Below are positions 7,959-22,462 of a DNA stretch of 64,000 bases, one piece after another. The notes under the pieces were generated by a model that saw only the letters and a list, made by a program, of their open reading frames with translations, was not told the origin of the DNA and did not search any database. Origin of the DNA: Oceanobacillus manasiensis (GTDB lineage Bacteria > Bacillota > Bacilli > Bacillales > Amphibacillaceae). The translations under genes and the position numbers were made by a program. The DNA lies in contig NZ_CCDL010000001.1 in assembly GCF_000724085.1 (NCBI RefSeq), positions 930,001-994,000 on the forward strand. The letters run 5' to 3'. The stretch's first letter is position 1. Every line of letters starts with the position of its first letter.

Positions 7959-8402
7959 ATGAAGGTAATTATCACGGCAGATCATGCTGGCGTAACGGTG
8001 CGCAATGTAGTAAAGGATTTGTTAGAGGAAATGGGCATTGACTATGAAGATACGGGATGCAGCTGTGAATCTTCAGTTGATTATCCTGATTATGCGTTAC
8101 CTGCCGCAGAGCGGGTAGCAAATGGGGAATTTGATCGTGGGATTTTCATCTGTGGGACAGGAATTGGAATGTCAATTGCAGCCAATAAAGTGAAAGGCAT
8201 TCGCTGTGCGTTAACACATGATATGTATTCAGCTAAATTAACCAGGCAGCATAATGACTCAAATGTACTAGCACTTGGAGAGCGCGTAATTGGTCCAGAC
8301 CTTGCCCGTGAAGTAGCTAAAGTTTGGCTTGAAACAGATTTCCAAGGTGGTCGCCATGAAAATCGCATTGGTAAAATCGGCACCTATGAAAAAGATGCCT
8401 GA
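7959..8402 (+). CDS. rpiB: Ribose-5-phosphate isomerase B
   Basis: Interconverts ribose 5-phosphate and ribulose 5-phosphate in the non-oxidative pentose phosphate pathway. 147 residues with the substrate-binding TADHAG at the N-terminus, the catalytic cysteine in ICGTGIGMSIAANK, and the phosphate-binding RQHNDSNVLALG. Same position as ywlF. It complements the oxidative genes zwf and gnd later in the window. Confidence 0.95.
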   Translation: MKVIITADHAGVTVRNVVKDLLEEMGIDYEDTGCSCESSVDYPDYALPAAERVANGEFDRGIFICGTGIGMSIAANKVKGIRCALTHDMYSAKLTRQHNDSNVLALGERVIGPDLAREVAKVWLETDFQGGRHENRIGKIGTYEKDA

Positions 8403-8428
8403 TGGTCCAATGAACAGAGGTGGATAAC

Positions 8429-9004
8429 ATGACGAGTTTTTATGAGAGTTTGAAAGCAGAGTTGTCAGAAATTGTCCAGGAGTGGAGTACCGGGGAGTAT
8501 TTGCGAGAAGCTCTGCCGTTCGTCATTGGCTGTTCTACTAGTGAAATAGCTGGAGAGCGAATTGGTACTTCAGGAAGTGAAGCAATCGCAGAAGAAGTCT
8601 TTATGTCTGTTAAGGATTTACAGGCCAAAACGGGAATTGTTCCTGTTTTTCAATGCTGTGAGCATCTTAATCGTGCACTTGTCATGGAACGGGAAGTGAT
8701 GGAACGACTTCAATTGGAAGAAGTGTCAGTTGTTCCTGTGAAAACGGCAGGTGGAGCAATGGCTACCTATGCCTTTCAACATTTTCAAAACCCGGTTGTA
8801 GTGGAAACAATCCAGGCCCATGCTGGAATGGATATTGGAGAAACGATGATTGGTATGCACCTAAAACATGTTGCAGTACCGCTAAGGTTCAAGCAACGTT
8901 TTGTTGGGAAAGCACGTGTAACTACTGCCATCACAAGACCTAAATTGATTGGTGGTCAACGTGCACAGTATGAACGTATACAAGCTAATACTAGCTGTAA
9001 ATAA
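8429..9004 (+). CDS. ywlG: YwlG/DUF436 family protein
   Basis: 191 residues. ATG 8429 follows AGAGGTGG (8416-8423); GTG 8420 is inside that SD. The sequence matches the conserved Firmicutes family with VIGCSTSEIAGERIGTSGSE near residue 30, QCCEHLNRALVMERE near 75 and AHAGMDIGETMIGMHLKHV near 135. Several conserved Cys and His residues suggest metal or thiol chemistry, but function is unknown. It is always found between rpiB and glyA in Bacillus. Confidence 0.9.
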   Translation: MTSFYESLKAELSEIVQEWSTGEYLREALPFVIGCSTSEIAGERIGTSGSEAIAEEVFMSVKDLQAKTGIVPVFQCCEHLNRALVMEREVMERLQLEEVSVVPVKTAGGAMATYAFQHFQNPVVVETIQAHAGMDIGETMIGMHLKHVAVPLRFKQRFVGKARVTTAITRPKLIGGQRAQYERIQANTSCK

Positions 9005-9026
9005 ATGTACATAGGGGGCTTTACGT

Positions 9027-10262
9027 ATGGAGCATGTAAAACAAGCAGATAAGGAAATTTTTGAAGCAATTCAGGCGGAGAAATCCCGCCAGCAGGATAA
9101 GATTGAATTAATCGCATCTGAGAATTTTGTTTCTGAAGCCGTAATGGAAGCAATGGGGTCTGTTTTAACTAATAAATATGCAGAAGGCTATCCTGATAAA
9201 CGCTATTACGGAGGCTGTGAGCACGTTGATGTAGTGGAAAATTTAGCGCGTGATCGTGCCAAAGACCTTTTTGGGGCAGAACATGTGAATGTACAGCCAC
9301 ACTCGGGTGCGCAGGCAAATATGGCTGTTTATTTTGCTGCACTTGAGCCAGGAGATACAGTGCTAGGTATGAACCTTAATCATGGAGGACACCTCACTCA
9401 CGGGAGCCCTGTAAATTTCAGTGGAACATTGTATAATTTTGTAGATTACGGTGTAGATAAGGAAACCGAGCAGCTTGATTATGCCTCTGTACTTGAAAAA
9501 GCAATGGAAGTAAAACCAAAGTTAATTGTTGCTGGGGCTAGTGCATACTCTCGTATTATTGACTTCTCCAAATTTAGAGAAATTGCAGACACTGTAGGTG
9601 CCTATTTGATGGTTGATATGGCGCATATTGCTGGACTTGTTGCTACAGGCTTGCATCCAAATCCAGTACCTTATGCTGACTTTGTAACCACAACTACCCA
9701 TAAGACGCTACGCGGACCTAGGGGTGGCATGATCCTTTGTAAAGAAGAATACGCGAAGAAAATCGATAAATCTGTCTTTCCAGGAATGCAGGGTGGACCA
9801 CTTATGCATATTATTGCAGCGAAAGCAGTATCGTTTAAAGAAGCGTTGTCTGATGATTTTAAAACATACACGAAGCAAATCATTCAAAATGCGAAGACAC
9901 TAAGTAAAGCATTGAATGAAGAAGGTGTTCGCATCGTTTCTGGTGGTACGGACAATCATCTATTACTATTAGATGTTACACCACTTGATTTAACTGGAAA
10001 GGTTGCTGAAAAAGTCCTAGATGATATTGGGATTACGACAAATAAAAATACCATTCCATTTGATACTTCAAGTCCATTTATTACAAGCGGGGTACGCGTG
10101 GGAACTGCTGCAGTAACCTCACGTGGTTTTGGTGAAGAAGAAATGAAGGAAATTGCTTCCATTATTTCCTTAACATTAAAGAATCATGAAGATACTTCCA
10201 AATTAGAAGAAGCGAAAGAACGTGTAGCAAAGCTTACGTCTAAATTACCTCTCTATGCTTAA
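9027..10262 (+). CDS. glyA: Serine hydroxymethyltransferase
   Basis: PLP enzyme that converts serine and tetrahydrofolate into glycine and 5,10-methylene-THF. 411 residues, the normal bacterial length. The PLP-binding lysine is in [15 protein letters not shown] near residue 227, the N-terminus has IELIASENF, and [18 protein letters not shown] is the folate/serine-site signature. It starts 22 bases after ywlG and ends the ywlE-to-glyA cluster. Confidence 0.97.
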   Translation: MEHVKQADKEIFEAIQAEKSRQQDKIELIASENFVSEAVMEAMGSVLTNKYAEGYPDKRYYGGCEHVDVVENLARDRAKDLFGAEHVNVQPHSGAQANMAVYFAALEPGDTVLGMNLNHGGHLTHGSPVNFSGTLYNFVDYGVDKETEQLDYASVLEKAMEVKPKLIVAGASAYSRIIDFSKFREIADTVGAYLMVDMAHIAGLVATGLHPNPVPYADFVTTTTHKTLRGPRGGMILCKEEYAKKIDKSVFPGMQGGPLMHIIAAKAVSFKEALSDDFKTYTKQIIQNAKTLSKALNEEGVRIVSGGTDNHLLLLDVTPLDLTGKVAEKVLDDIGITTNKNTIPFDTSSPFITSGVRVGTAAVTSRGFGEEEMKEIASIISLTLKNHEDTSKLEEAKERVAKLTSKLPLYA

Positions 10263-10265
10263 TAT

Positions 10266-10296
10266 AAAGGATGTCCATTTTGGGCATCCTTTTATT
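10266..10296 (+). terminator. Terminator after glyA
   Basis: AAAGGATG and CATCCTTTT pair, with inner bases of the stem also complementary, followed by a T-rich run. Confidence 0.8.
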
Positions 10297-10347
10297 TGAA
10301 TGTTTTTTAGCCAACAATGAAAAGGAGATGCGCTTTTGTTTTTTAAC

Positions 10348-10376
10348 TTGAAAGCAGCGCTTTTTTTCAGTACAAT
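10348..10376 (+). promoter_or_regulatory. SigmaA promoter of upp
   Basis: TTGAAA (10348-10353), 17 bases, TACAAT (10371-10376), about 30 bases before the upp SD. A T-run in the spacer follows partly complementary GCGC/GCGC arms. Confidence 0.7.
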
Positions 10377-10414
10377 TTGAAGGATGTATTAATACTAAAG
10401 GAGTGATCGGCAAA

Positions 10415-11044
10415 ATGGGTAACGTATTCGTACTGGATCATCCGTTAATCCAGCATAAGCTAACCTACATAAGGAATAAGGAAACAGGAACAAAGGAATT
10501 TCGTGAACTAGTGGATGAAGTCGCAATGCTAATGGCTTTTGAAATTACAAGAAATCTTCCATTGCAGGATAAGACAATTCATACTCCTGTAGTAGAAACA
10601 CAGGCGAAGGTGCTTTCGGGTAAAAAAATTGGTCTCATTCCGATTTTGCGTGCCGGCCTTGGAATGGTTGATGGGGTTTTGAAATTAATTCCTGCTGCAA
10701 AAGTTGGCCATGTTGGACTCTATCGTGATCCAGAAACATTTCAGCCAGTTGAATATTATATTAAATTACCATCTGATATAAATGAACGTGAGTTAATCGT
10801 AATTGACCCTATGCTTGCAACGGGTGGTTCAGCAAATGATGCGATCCATTCCTTGAAAAAGCGTGGTGCGGAAAACATTCGTCTAATGTGTCTAATCGCA
10901 GCACCAGAGGGTGTAGAAATGATTAAAGAAGAACACCCAGACGTTGATATTTACCTAGGTGCTTTAGATGAAAAGCTTGATGAGAAAGGCTATATTGTTC
11001 CAGGTCTTGGAGATGCTGGTGACCGTTTATTTGGTACTAAGTAA
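10415..11044 (+). CDS. upp: Uracil phosphoribosyltransferase
   Basis: Makes UMP from uracil and PRPP. 209 residues from ATG 10415, giving the family N-terminus [25 protein letters not shown] lies 8 bases upstream, while GTG 10403 falls inside that SD. The PRPP-binding loop is [14 protein letters not shown] near residue 130, and the C-terminus [17 protein letters not shown] binds uracil. It follows glyA as in B. subtilis. Confidence 0.96.
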   Translation: MGNVFVLDHPLIQHKLTYIRNKETGTKEFRELVDEVAMLMAFEITRNLPLQDKTIHTPVVETQAKVLSGKKIGLIPILRAGLGMVDGVLKLIPAAKVGHVGLYRDPETFQPVEYYIKLPSDINERELIVIDPMLATGGSANDAIHSLKKRGAENIRLMCLIAAPEGVEMIKEEHPDVDIYLGALDEKLDEKGYIVPGLGDAGDRLFGTK

Positions 11045-11065
11045 ACAAGGATAGGAGTGCCTGTT

Positions 11066-12178
11066 ATGCAGAATCGTATAAAAGTAATGACTATTTTTGG
11101 AACTAGACCGGAAGCGATCAAAATGGCCCCGCTTGTTTTGGAATTACAAAAGCGTCCAGAGGAATTTGAATCGATTGTAACGGTAACGGCACAACATAGG
11201 GAAATGCTTGATCAAGTTCTTGGAATCTTTAACATAAAACCAGATTACGACTTGAATATTATGAAGAAGCAGCAGTCTCTTGCGCAAATAACCACTAGAG
11301 CCCTCGAAGGCTTGGATGAGGTTATGAAGCAGACCAAACCTGATATCGTGCTTGTACATGGTGACACGACAACTACCTTTGCGGCATCTCTTGCTGCCTA
11401 CTATAACCAAATTGCAGTAGGTCACGTGGAAGCTGGTTTGCGTACATGGGATAAATATTCTCCGTACCCAGAAGAAATGAACCGCCAGCTAACTGGTGTC
11501 ATGGCAGATTTACATTTTGCACCAACAGACAAATCAAAGCAAAATCTTCTAGATGAAGGTAAGCCTGATGAACGGATTGCAGTAACGGGTAATACGGCTA
11601 TTGATGCATTGAAAACAACAGTAGACAGTGCGTACACTAGTCCGCTCCTTGACGCTATTGGGGATAAGCGTTTGGTGCTTATGACAGCACATCGCAGGGA
11701 GAATCTTGGGAACAACATGGAGCAGATGTTTCGGGCAATTAAGCGATTGGTAGAGACACATGAAGATATTCATGTCATTTATCCTGTCCACTTAAACCCA
11801 GTTGTGCAAGATACAGCAAATACTATATTGGGCGATGATGAACGCATTCAATTAATCGAGCCACTTGGTGTAGTCGATTTTCATAACTTTGCTTCCAGAT
11901 CACATCTCATTCTGACTGATTCCGGTGGTGTGCAGGAAGAGGCGCCATCTCTTGGCGTACCTGTTCTTGTATTAAGAGACACAACAGAACGACCAGAGGG
12001 GATTGCGGCAGGTACCCTTAAGCTTGCTGGTACAGATGAAGAAAACATCTTTGCCATGGCGAACGAGCTCCTATCTAATGACGAGGCTCATAAGGAGATG
12101 GCGAAAGCTTCTAATCCTTATGGTGATGGACAAGCCTCCAGAAGAATAGCAGACGAAATTTTAACGTATTTTAAATAA
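11066..12178 (+). CDS. mnaA: UDP-N-acetylglucosamine 2-epimerase
   Basis: Non-hydrolysing epimerase that makes UDP-ManNAc for the wall teichoic acid linkage unit. 370 residues; AGGAG at 11053-11057 selects ATG 11066. Two Rossmann-like halves carry FGTRPEAIKMAP at the N-terminus, HVEAGLRT near residue 125, AHRRENLG near 210 and the UDP-contacting SGGVQEEAPSLG near 290. tagO, also needed for teichoic acid linkage, lies at 55 kb. The gene closely follows upp and may share its promoter. Confidence 0.93.
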   Translation: MQNRIKVMTIFGTRPEAIKMAPLVLELQKRPEEFESIVTVTAQHREMLDQVLGIFNIKPDYDLNIMKKQQSLAQITTRALEGLDEVMKQTKPDIVLVHGDTTTTFAASLAAYYNQIAVGHVEAGLRTWDKYSPYPEEMNRQLTGVMADLHFAPTDKSKQNLLDEGKPDERIAVTGNTAIDALKTTVDSAYTSPLLDAIGDKRLVLMTAHRRENLGNNMEQMFRAIKRLVETHEDIHVIYPVHLNPVVQDTANTILGDDERIQLIEPLGVVDFHNFASRSHLILTDSGGVQEEAPSLGVPVLVLRDTTERPEGIAAGTLKLAGTDEENIFAMANELLSNDEAHKEMAKASNPYGDGQASRRIADEILTYFK

Positions 12179-12184
12179 CCGAAT

Positions 12185-12213
12185 GGCCACCCATCGAACT
12201 GGGTGGCTTTTTC
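12185..12213 (+). terminator. Terminator after mnaA
   Basis: GCCACCC and GGGTGGC pair around ATCGAACT and are followed by TTTTT. Confidence 0.85.
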
Positions 12214-12317
12214 TATGTCGTTTGTCGGGTTTTTCATCACTATGAAAAGCCAACACTCTCCCTCTTGCATAAATTCTCCTTCTTTTTCAAAAACTAATCT
12301 GAAAAGGAGGGCTTGGA

Positions 12318-14489
12318 ATGCGTCGCGTTTTATACTTCGTTAGCATAGTCGTTTTAATGCTGGCCTACCCACAACCGATCTCTGCTGAGAGAAGCGAAAC
12401 ACAGTCGCTAATCATAGAAGTGGACGGTGATCCCAACGTACATAAAGAATATATTGAAGCACACCATCCATTTGTCGAGGTGGTTGCATCATATGAAACA
12501 TTATTTAAGGGTTTAGCCATAAAAGGAACACCAGCAAGACTTGCCAAAATGGAAGCAATGCCCTTTGTAAAATCCGTCCATACAGTCCAGCAGTACGATG
12601 TGACGGTAAACAACCAATTGAAAGACGACTCTTTACCGGAAGATGTTGTTTTTCCAGAAACATTTAATAATACGAGCTATACAGGAAAAGGTGTAAAGGT
12701 CGGTGTAATTGATACAGGGATCGATTACAACCATCCTGACTTAAAGACGAACTATGTAAAAGGCTACGACCTTGTAGATCTTGATGATGATCCGATGGAG
12801 ACAAAACCGAATCAGGGAATTCCGACACTACATGGTACCCATGTGGCTGGGATTATAGCAGCGGATGGCGAGATGAAAGGTGTTGCACCAGATGCCGAGA
12901 TTTATGCGTATCGCGCACTTGGTCCTGGGGGAAGTGGTACATCTGTCCAAGTAATTGCCGCAATGGAGCAGGCAGTCAAGGATGGTGTGGATGTGATGAA
13001 TCTATCACTTGGGAATAATGTAAATGGGCCGGACTATCCAACAAGTTTAGCTGTTAACAGGGCGGCTGAACTAGGAGTAGCAGTTGTCATTGCAAATGGA
13101 AATAACGGACCGGCAGAATGGACTGTTGGATCACCAGCCACAGCGTCCAAAGCAATCTCGGTCGGTGCTACTAGTCCTGCCAGACAAAATCCATACCTTT
13201 ACGCAAGATGGAAAGATAGGGGAATTGGGATAACTCCCATGGTCGGATCCATTCCATGGAAGTTGGACACATTTTACCAGATAGCAGTAGCTGGGCAGGA
13301 TGCGTCAAGAAAAATTGCAGTATTGCAGCGTGGGAAAGTTCCTTTTTATGACATGGCAAAACAAGCTGAAGAGGAAGGTGCTGTTGCTGTGGTCATCGCT
13401 AATAGTGAGGCAGGAGCATTTCAAGGTTCTATAGAAAATGCAAAGGATCCGGTTACCATACCAGTAGCGTCTATATCAAAAGAGGATGGAGAATGGCTTC
13501 AGTCCATGTCGGAAAAAGATAATCTGCAATTGGAGACCCAGTATAATCAACTACCAGTTTCTGTTGCTGATTTTAGCTCCCGCGGTCCGGTTACAATCAA
13601 TTGGGATATTAAACCGGATATTCTGGCACCAGGGACGAATATCATGAGCTCTGTCCCGGGCGGTTATAAAGCCTTACAAGGTACAAGTATGGCAGCACCT
13701 CATGTAGCCGGAGCGATTGCTTTAATGAAGGAGGCACACCCTGATTGGTCAAATGATCAGATTGTTGGTGCTTTAAAAACAACCGCATGGCAGATGGAAC
13801 AGGATGATAAAGCAATAGAGCCAATTATGCAAGGTTCTGGTGTGATGAACCCGGACGAGGCTATACACGCTTCTACTATTATTGAGGATCCTGCTCTTTC
13901 TTATGGGAAATTTATATCCTACAGAGAAGAAAAAACAAAGCAGCTGACCATCACAAACCAATCCGATGAGCAAAAAACGTACACATTTGCTATTCCAAAA
14001 AAGCAACGCGGCATACAATGGAGTTTGCCGCAAAGGTTCTCTTTAAATCCAGGTGAGAAAAAAACAGTCCCAGTTAATCTTGCTATTACGTCAGAATTGT
14101 TGAATCAAGGCGTGCATCAAGGATGGTTGAGTATAGCAGAAGGAGAAACAACCTATCAACTTCCCTACTTATTTATAAATAAAACCGCGGATGATCCAAA
14201 AGCGATGGGCTTTGAATTTTCACTTGAGGCTTTTTCTAGCGAAGCGTATACGTATCAAATCTATCTTGCGGAAACAGCGACCAGTGTCAAAATTGATCTG
14301 TATGATCCAGATAGTCTATTATTTGAACGTACTTTTTTAAATCTGGACGAAGTTACTACAGGTGAGAATAAAGGGAAGCTAACAAAGAAAGAAATTGGTG
14401 AAGCAGGTCACTATTTAGCGCTCATTACAGTTAAGTTAGATGATGGTAGTTTTGCTTCGTATCAGACAGAAATAACCATCAAGCCATAG
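12318..14489 (+). CDS. Secreted subtilisin-like serine protease with PA domain
   Basis: 723 residues. A signal peptide (MRRVLYFVSIVVLMLAYPQP, cleavage near ISA) is followed by an I9-type propeptide (about 30-95) and an S8 catalytic domain. The triad is Asp132 (IDTGIDYNHPDL), His172 (HGTHVAG) and Ser457 (GTSMAAPHVAG). A protease-associated domain is inserted between His and Ser (IAVLQRGKVPFYDMAKQAEE). The C-terminal 200 residues look like beta-sandwich domains. This is the Vpr/minor extracellular protease type; no sortase or S-layer anchor is visible. Strong SD AAAAGGAGGG. B. subtilis has no protease between upp and the atp operon. Confidence 0.9.
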   Translation: MRRVLYFVSIVVLMLAYPQPISAERSETQSLIIEVDGDPNVHKEYIEAHHPFVEVVASYETLFKGLAIKGTPARLAKMEAMPFVKSVHTVQQYDVTVNNQLKDDSLPEDVVFPETFNNTSYTGKGVKVGVIDTGIDYNHPDLKTNYVKGYDLVDLDDDPMETKPNQGIPTLHGTHVAGIIAADGEMKGVAPDAEIYAYRALGPGGSGTSVQVIAAMEQAVKDGVDVMNLSLGNNVNGPDYPTSLAVNRAAELGVAVVIANGNNGPAEWTVGSPATASKAISVGATSPARQNPYLYARWKDRGIGITPMVGSIPWKLDTFYQIAVAGQDASRKIAVLQRGKVPFYDMAKQAEEEGAVAVVIANSEAGAFQGSIENAKDPVTIPVASISKEDGEWLQSMSEKDNLQLETQYNQLPVSVADFSSRGPVTINWDIKPDILAPGTNIMSSVPGGYKALQGTSMAAPHVAGAIALMKEAHPDWSNDQIVGALKTTAWQMEQDDKAIEPIMQGSGVMNPDEAIHASTIIEDPALSYGKFISYREEKTKQLTITNQSDEQKTYTFAIPKKQRGIQWSLPQRFSLNPGEKKTVPVNLAITSELLNQGVHQGWLSIAEGETTYQLPYLFINKTADDPKAMGFEFSLEAFSSEAYTYQIYLAETATSVKIDLYDPDSLLFERTFLNLDEVTTGENKGKLTKKEIGEAGHYLALITVKLDDGSFASYQTEITIKP

Positions 14490-14853
14490 TTTCTTTGTAC
14501 GTTCACAAAAATGTCACGAAATCACGCTTGGAAATGATATATAATAGGAAGGAAGGCATTCAGGAAAATCTTTGCCTCCTTCCTGAATCTTCCACAGCAT
14601 GCGCATATAATCATAATGGGTAAATGTCAGTTACAATCACATAACTGAAAGTCCACCCAACAAATCTGGAAACCTTTTGTCGAAATGAAGGTTGTTCATC
14701 TAGTACGTGAATAGATTGTCCACATTCACGATATAGTGAGAATTTATCTCTGTTTATTCCTTAAATAAGTTCCTCTGGAATAGACACAAAATCAATCAAA
14801 AATGGTATTAATTTGGGAATTATAGTTAAATCAAAAAACATTCTAATAACTAA
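14490..14853. other. Intergenic region with overlapping hairpins
   Basis: No gene is seen. At 14546-14584 AGGAAGGAAGGC can pair with GCCTCCTTCCT, and at 14558-14588 ATTCAGGA can pair with TCCTGAAT. The two stems share the bases TCCT and so exclude each other. Neither is followed by a T-run. A TATAAT at 14540-14545 has no convincing -35. Confidence 0.4.
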
Positions 14854-14882
14854 TTGACAATAGGTAGGGGCTATTGTACACT
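14854..14882 (+). promoter_or_regulatory. Candidate atp operon promoter with internal dyad
   Basis: TTGACA (14854-14859), 17 bases, TACACT (14877-14882). The spacer contains a perfect 7-bp inverted repeat, ACAATAG (14857-14863) and CTATTGT (14871-14877), which overlaps the -35 and the first -10 base and could be an operator. Confidence 0.6.
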
Positions 14883-14899
14883 TGCTTAGTGTGGGGGAT

Positions 14900-15121
14900 G
14901 TGATAATTTCACAATCACTGCAAAACGTCCAAAACTCCGCCATGCGCGCAATTCTCCAGCTTCCTTTTTTTCTCTTAATCTATTACATAGCAATCATCTT
15001 TACGTGGATAGGCTTGGGGAACGGGATTTTTCGCAAAAGTATAGCATGCTGTGAAAACGAAACCATTTGCTTGAACGCTGGTATATCAACGATTTGCGGT
15101 TTTGGATTTTTAGGAGAGTAG
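14900..15121 (+). CDS. Small hydrophobic protein in the atpZ position
   Basis: An open frame ending six bases before atpI, with one clear membrane segment (MRAILQLPFFLLIYYIAIIF) and a weaker second one, and the end GFGFLGE. It has a Cys-rich turn (CCENETIC). In alkaliphilic and some other Bacillaceae a two-helix protein, AtpZ, is encoded here, and it ends similarly (about FLGE), so this may be a diverged or decaying atpZ. GTG 14900 is a weak start candidate after GGGGGA; TTG 14882 overlaps the promoter. Homology and start are both uncertain. Confidence 0.35.
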   Translation: MIISQSLQNVQNSAMRAILQLPFFLLIYYIAIIFTWIGLGNGIFRKSIACCENETICLNAGISTICGFGFLGE

Positions 15122-15127
15122 AGTAAT

Positions 15128-15529
15128 ATGTTTGATTACGAAAGTATGGTTACGCGTCAGCGTAAATGGATGCTCTATCTTCTTGCAATAATGGTGCTTG
15201 GAGCCGGATTTTTGCCCCATCCACGAATTTTTAATGGTCTTCTTTTAGGTACGGTTGTTAGCTTCTATAACTTATGGTTGCTACAGCATAAAACGACATA
15301 TCTCGCAAATGCTGTTGCATCAAATAGTAAAATTAGAGGTGGACTAGGTACTTTTTCAAGACTGGCTGCAGTCATGTTAGCAGTTTTAATCGCCATTCGT
15401 TTTGAAGAGCATTTCCACATTATAGCATTAGTAGTTGGGATTGTTACTTCCTATGTCGTATTAGGACTGGATTTGACGTTGCGGATGTTCTCCTATAAAA
15501 AGAAGCATAAGGAGAATAAAGATAAGTAG
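15128..15529 (+). CDS. atpI: ATP synthase accessory protein I
   Basis: 133 residues with four hydrophobic segments (about 15-33, 37-53, 76-92, 96-117) and a lysine-rich C-terminus. VTRQRKWMLYLLAIMVLG and LLGTVVSFYNLWLLQHK match the Bacillus AtpI pattern. AtpI is a membrane protein implicated in c-ring assembly and Mg2+ supply for the F1Fo complex. ATG 15128 follows AGGAGAG. Confidence 0.88.
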   Translation: MFDYESMVTRQRKWMLYLLAIMVLGAGFLPHPRIFNGLLLGTVVSFYNLWLLQHKTTYLANAVASNSKIRGGLGTFSRLAAVMLAVLIAIRFEEHFHIIALVVGIVTSYVVLGLDLTLRMFSYKKKHKENKDK

Positions 15530-15547
15530 TGTTTTTAGCTTCAATGA

Positions 15548-16294
<747 letters not shown>

Positions 16295-16337
16295 TAAAAA
16301 CATAAAAAAAGGTTTAATATAAAAGGAGGAAGTTTAA

Positions 16338-16550
<213 letters not shown>

Positions 16551-16676
16551 ACGGACGTCCTTCATAGGATTTAAATGGCGAGGATTAGTAACAAGAGTCT
16601 TCGCCATTGCTTTATGTATGTCTATAAACAACGATAGCATAAACAGATGTGGAAAACTGTGAAAGGAGTGAAATGA

Positions 16677-17204
16677 GTGTACTCATATATTGACGTATTG
16701 ACAATCGGGGCAAGCGTCGGAGGTTTCAGAGTAGGAGACATGCTAACACAATTGTTCTTCTTCCTCCTCTTACTATTCCTTGTGAAGAAGTTTGCTTGGG
16801 GCCCTGTTATGAATATGATGCAAAAACGTGAAGAATATGTAGCAGGCGAGATCGAATCTGCTGAGAAAAGTAGATTGGATGCAGAAAAGGCATCCAAGGA
16901 AGCCGCTGCACAGCTTAAACAGACGAAGCAAGAAGCACAAAAAATGATAGAAGATGCTAGAATGGCAGGTACGACGCAGCAAGAGAACATTATAGCAGCA
17001 GCTCGTGCAGAAGCTGAGAAAATTAAGCAGGACGCACAAGCAGATATTCAAAACGAAAAAGAAAAAGCGTTGCAGGCATTACAGGATAAAGTAGCTTCTT
17101 TATCTGTACTTATTGCTAGCAAGGTTATTGAAAAAGAAATTAGTGAACAAGATCAAGAAAAGCTAATCAATGATTACATCAAAGAGGCAGGAGAAGAGCT
17201 ATGA
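16677..17204 (+). CDS. atpF: ATP synthase subunit b
   Basis: 175 residues: one N-terminal membrane helix (LFFFLLLLFLVKKF) then a long charged coiled coil forming the peripheral stalk. GTG 16677 is the start because AAAGGAGTG ends 6 bases upstream. An ATG at 16673 in another frame makes only MSVLIY and stops, overlapping the GTG. The C-terminus IASKVIEKEISE matches Bacillus AtpF. The stop overlaps the atpH start (ATGA). Confidence 0.95.
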   Translation: MYSYIDVLTIGASVGGFRVGDMLTQLFFFLLLLFLVKKFAWGPVMNMMQKREEYVAGEIESAEKSRLDAEKASKEAAAQLKQTKQEAQKMIEDARMAGTTQQENIIAAARAEAEKIKQDAQADIQNEKEKALQALQDKVASLSVLIASKVIEKEISEQDQEKLINDYIKEAGEEL

Positions 17205-17749
17205 GCAATCAAACAACGGTAGCGAAGCGTTATGCCGAGGCTCTTTTCCAGCTAGGTATTGAGAAGGCTGTATTGGATCAATTCAGAGAAGAGATGCTTA
17301 CAGTAAAAGAAGTGTTTCAACAGAACAAAGAACTTTATACATTCCTGACGCATCCTCGTATTAAGCAAGAGGACAAGAAAAAGGTTGTGGAAGTACCCTT
17401 TCAAGGTCTACATAAAGATATCGTAAGCACACTGAATCTACTTGTGGAACGTCATCGGGTTGAGATAATTCCAGCCATTATCGATCATTTTATCCATTTA
17501 GTAAATGATGCCAAAGGAATAGCAGAAGCAACAGTATACTCTGTTCGTGAATTAACGGATCAAGAACGCCGTGAATTGGAATTCTCTTTCGCTAAGCGAT
17601 TCAAAAAGTCCGCCATTAAACTTCATAATGTTGTGGACCCTACGATGATTGGCGGGGTCAAAATCCGTGTCGGTAACACGATTTATGATGGTTCTATTAG
17701 TGGGAAGCTGAGAAGGCTCGAACGAAATATTGTATCTGCAAACAAATGA
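17201..17749 (+). CDS. atpH: ATP synthase subunit delta
   Basis: 182 residues. Helical N-terminal domain (KRYAEALFQLGIEKAVLDQF) and the C-terminal signature DPTMIGGVKIRVGNTIYDGS. It links F1 to the b stalk. ATG 17201 overlaps the atpF stop by four bases, indicating coupled translation. Confidence 0.96.
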   Translation: MSNQTTVAKRYAEALFQLGIEKAVLDQFREEMLTVKEVFQQNKELYTFLTHPRIKQEDKKKVVEVPFQGLHKDIVSTLNLLVERHRVEIIPAIIDHFIHLVNDAKGIAEATVYSVRELTDQERRELEFSFAKRFKKSAIKLHNVVDPTMIGGVKIRVGNTIYDGSISGKLRRLERNIVSANK

Positions 17750-17761
17750 TGACAGGGGTGA

Positions 17762-19276
<1,515 letters not shown>

Positions 19277-19386
19277 AACATTAAAATAGCAGCATTTTTA
19301 AAAATGAACAGTGAAAATAAGCAGGCATAGGAGTAACAAACCGCTACTTCTGTCCTGTGTCTATTCCTGTTACGAAAGGGTGGTGA

Positions 19387-20250
<864 letters not shown>

Positions 20251-20278
20251 GCAGCCAATTTAAAAGATATCGAATTAG

Positions 20279-21757
<1,479 letters not shown>

Positions 21758-21758
21758 A

Positions 21759-21817
21759 AGACAAGTGGCAAGATTGGTGATTAGCCATGAAATACATGGC
21801 TATTACAAACCTTGTCT
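21759..21817 (+). promoter_or_regulatory. Two-stage hairpin between atpD and atpC
   Basis: An inner perfect 8-bp stem, TAGCCATG (21782-21789) with CATGGCTA (21795-21802), is enclosed by an outer 7-bp stem, AGACAAG (21759-21765) with CTTGTCT (21811-21817). It ends five bases before the atpC SD and has no T-tract, so mRNA processing or translational tuning is likelier than termination. Confidence 0.5.
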
Positions 21818-21823
21818 GTCTAA

Positions 21824-22231
<408 letters not shown>

Positions 22232-22242
22232 GCAAATATAAG

Positions 22243-22280
22243 AAAATCCCCCACAACAATTATGTTGTGGGGGATTTTTA
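22243..22280 (+). terminator. Terminator of the atp operon
   Basis: AAAATCCCCCACAACA pairs perfectly with TGTTGTGGGGGATTTT around ATTA. It is likely to work in both directions. Confidence 0.93.
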
Positions 22281-22391
22281 CCTATTTAGGGTTGTGTATT
22301 ATGCCATATATAACAAGAAAATTTTATATTAGTCATAACTGGAAAAACCCCATTTAAACCTGTAAGATAGTCATGTACTTTATTATGTCGT

Positions 22392-22405
22392 ATTTCCCGG
22401 GAAAT
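22392..22405. promoter_or_regulatory. 14-bp perfect palindrome upstream of ywzB
   Basis: ATTTCCCGGGAAAT is a perfect palindrome about 60 bases before ywzB. It could be a repressor site; nothing else supports that. Confidence 0.3.
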
Positions 22406-22462
22406 TGCCGGAGGAAATTGACGTAAGATAGGGAAATAAATCAGTTTTATAAGGTGGTATAT

